Below are positions 63,907-64,000 of a stretch of 64,000 nucleotides of DNA, in pieces; positions within the stretch are counted from its first letter, which is position 1, and every line of letters begins with the position of its first letter. The notes below the pieces were generated by a model. It was not told the DNA's origin. It did no database searches and saw only the letters and a program-made list of their open reading frames with translations. The DNA lies in NCBI RefSeq assembly GCF_024171725.1, contig NZ_JAMTCG010000008.1, positions 1-64,000 on the forward strand, read 5' to 3'. This stretch comes from Williamsia serinedens. Its GTDB lineage: Bacteria > Actinomycetota > Actinomycetes > Mycobacteriales > Mycobacteriaceae. The position numbers and the translations under genes were made by a program.

Positions 63907-64000
63907 ATGGACATGTTCAGCTTCCCCACCGATCGGCACGGCATCGTGCTCCGCAGTCGCGCCGTCGCGGCCGGCGTCAGTGACAGCGAGTTGTCTCAAG
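63907..64000 (+). CDS. Start of an AbiEi-like / type IV antitoxin-domain protein (partial)
   Basis: An open frame from ATG 63907 to the window end encodes MDMFSFPTDRHGIVLRSRAV then AAGVSDSELSQ. This pattern (short start, T-D-R-x-G-I-V-L-R, then A-x-G-V-S-D-x-E-L) is the typical N-terminal wing of AbiEi-type antitoxin-domain and DUF559 proteins of actinomycetes. The domain it fuses to is outside the window. A second ATG is at 63913. Confidence 0.5.
   Translation, partial: MDMFSFPTDRHGIVLRSRAVAAGVSDSELSQ

Overview
The window is very GC-rich and densely coded, with GTG/ATG starts and many 1-4 base gene overlaps. It carries an ESX (type VII) secretion locus with EspG, PE-like and PPE-like genes, KstR-type steroid catabolism genes, a fused cysNC and several acyl-CoA dehydrogenase sets. 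Together these point to a mycolic-acid-containing actinomycete (Mycobacteriales), most likely Gordonia or a close relative such as Williamsia. This placement rests on gene content only. No rRNA, tRNA or CRISPR array was seen.

Layout. 1-290: end of a possible transposase and a 22-bp tandem repeat. 291-4928: GCS2-type ligase, threonine aldolase-like enzyme and OPT transporter. 4935-9696: TetR regulator divergent from an acyl-CoA operon (two acyl-CoA dehydrogenases, SDR, enoyl-CoA hydratase). 9718-10848: DapB-like oxidoreductase behind a perfect KstR box, followed by inverted 21-bp repeat arrays. 11142-13427: purL, divergent from eccA (13544-15343). 15444-22161: a large SARP/AAA regulator, an apparent SARP operator, and an oxidase, two VOC proteins and an SDR that look like its targets.

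22169-42009 is the ESX block: eccC divergent from eccD-mycP-EspG-like-pirin; eccB divergent from eccE; two small unknown genes; a GGDEF protein; then a minus-strand substrate operon (EspC-like, WXG protein, PE-like, PPE-like, EspG, EsxG-like, EsxH-like) facing two YbaB-like genes. EspG plus PE/PPE plus EccA/EccE make it ESX-3-like in composition, but the order is scrambled. 42025-45604: cysQ, cysNC and cysD. 45715-50877: an IclR regulator divergent from an enoyl-CoA hydratase and three acyl-CoA dehydrogenases, with a KstR2-type box inside the promoter. 50932-55124: NarL-type two-component system, DUF4352 protein and GAF-EAL protein.

55134-62806 is a steroid (cholesterol-type) module: hsaA, hsaC, hsaB, a DUF1214-like protein, an SDR and a sulfotransferase on the minus strand, divergent from kshA and a small Cys-rich protein, with KstR-type boxes between. 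hsaD is not in the operon. The right edge holds a two-domain VOC protein, GC-rich repeats and the start of an AbiEi-like gene.

How the genes connect: KstR boxes at two places 50 kb apart and a KstR2-like box suggest that the DapB-like enzyme, the hsa/ksh module and the hydratase/dehydrogenase operon are coordinately induced during steroid breakdown. CysDNC makes PAPS, the donor for the KstR-module sulfotransferase. A shared 13-bp IclR-like motif may link cysD to the iclR/hydratase promoter region.
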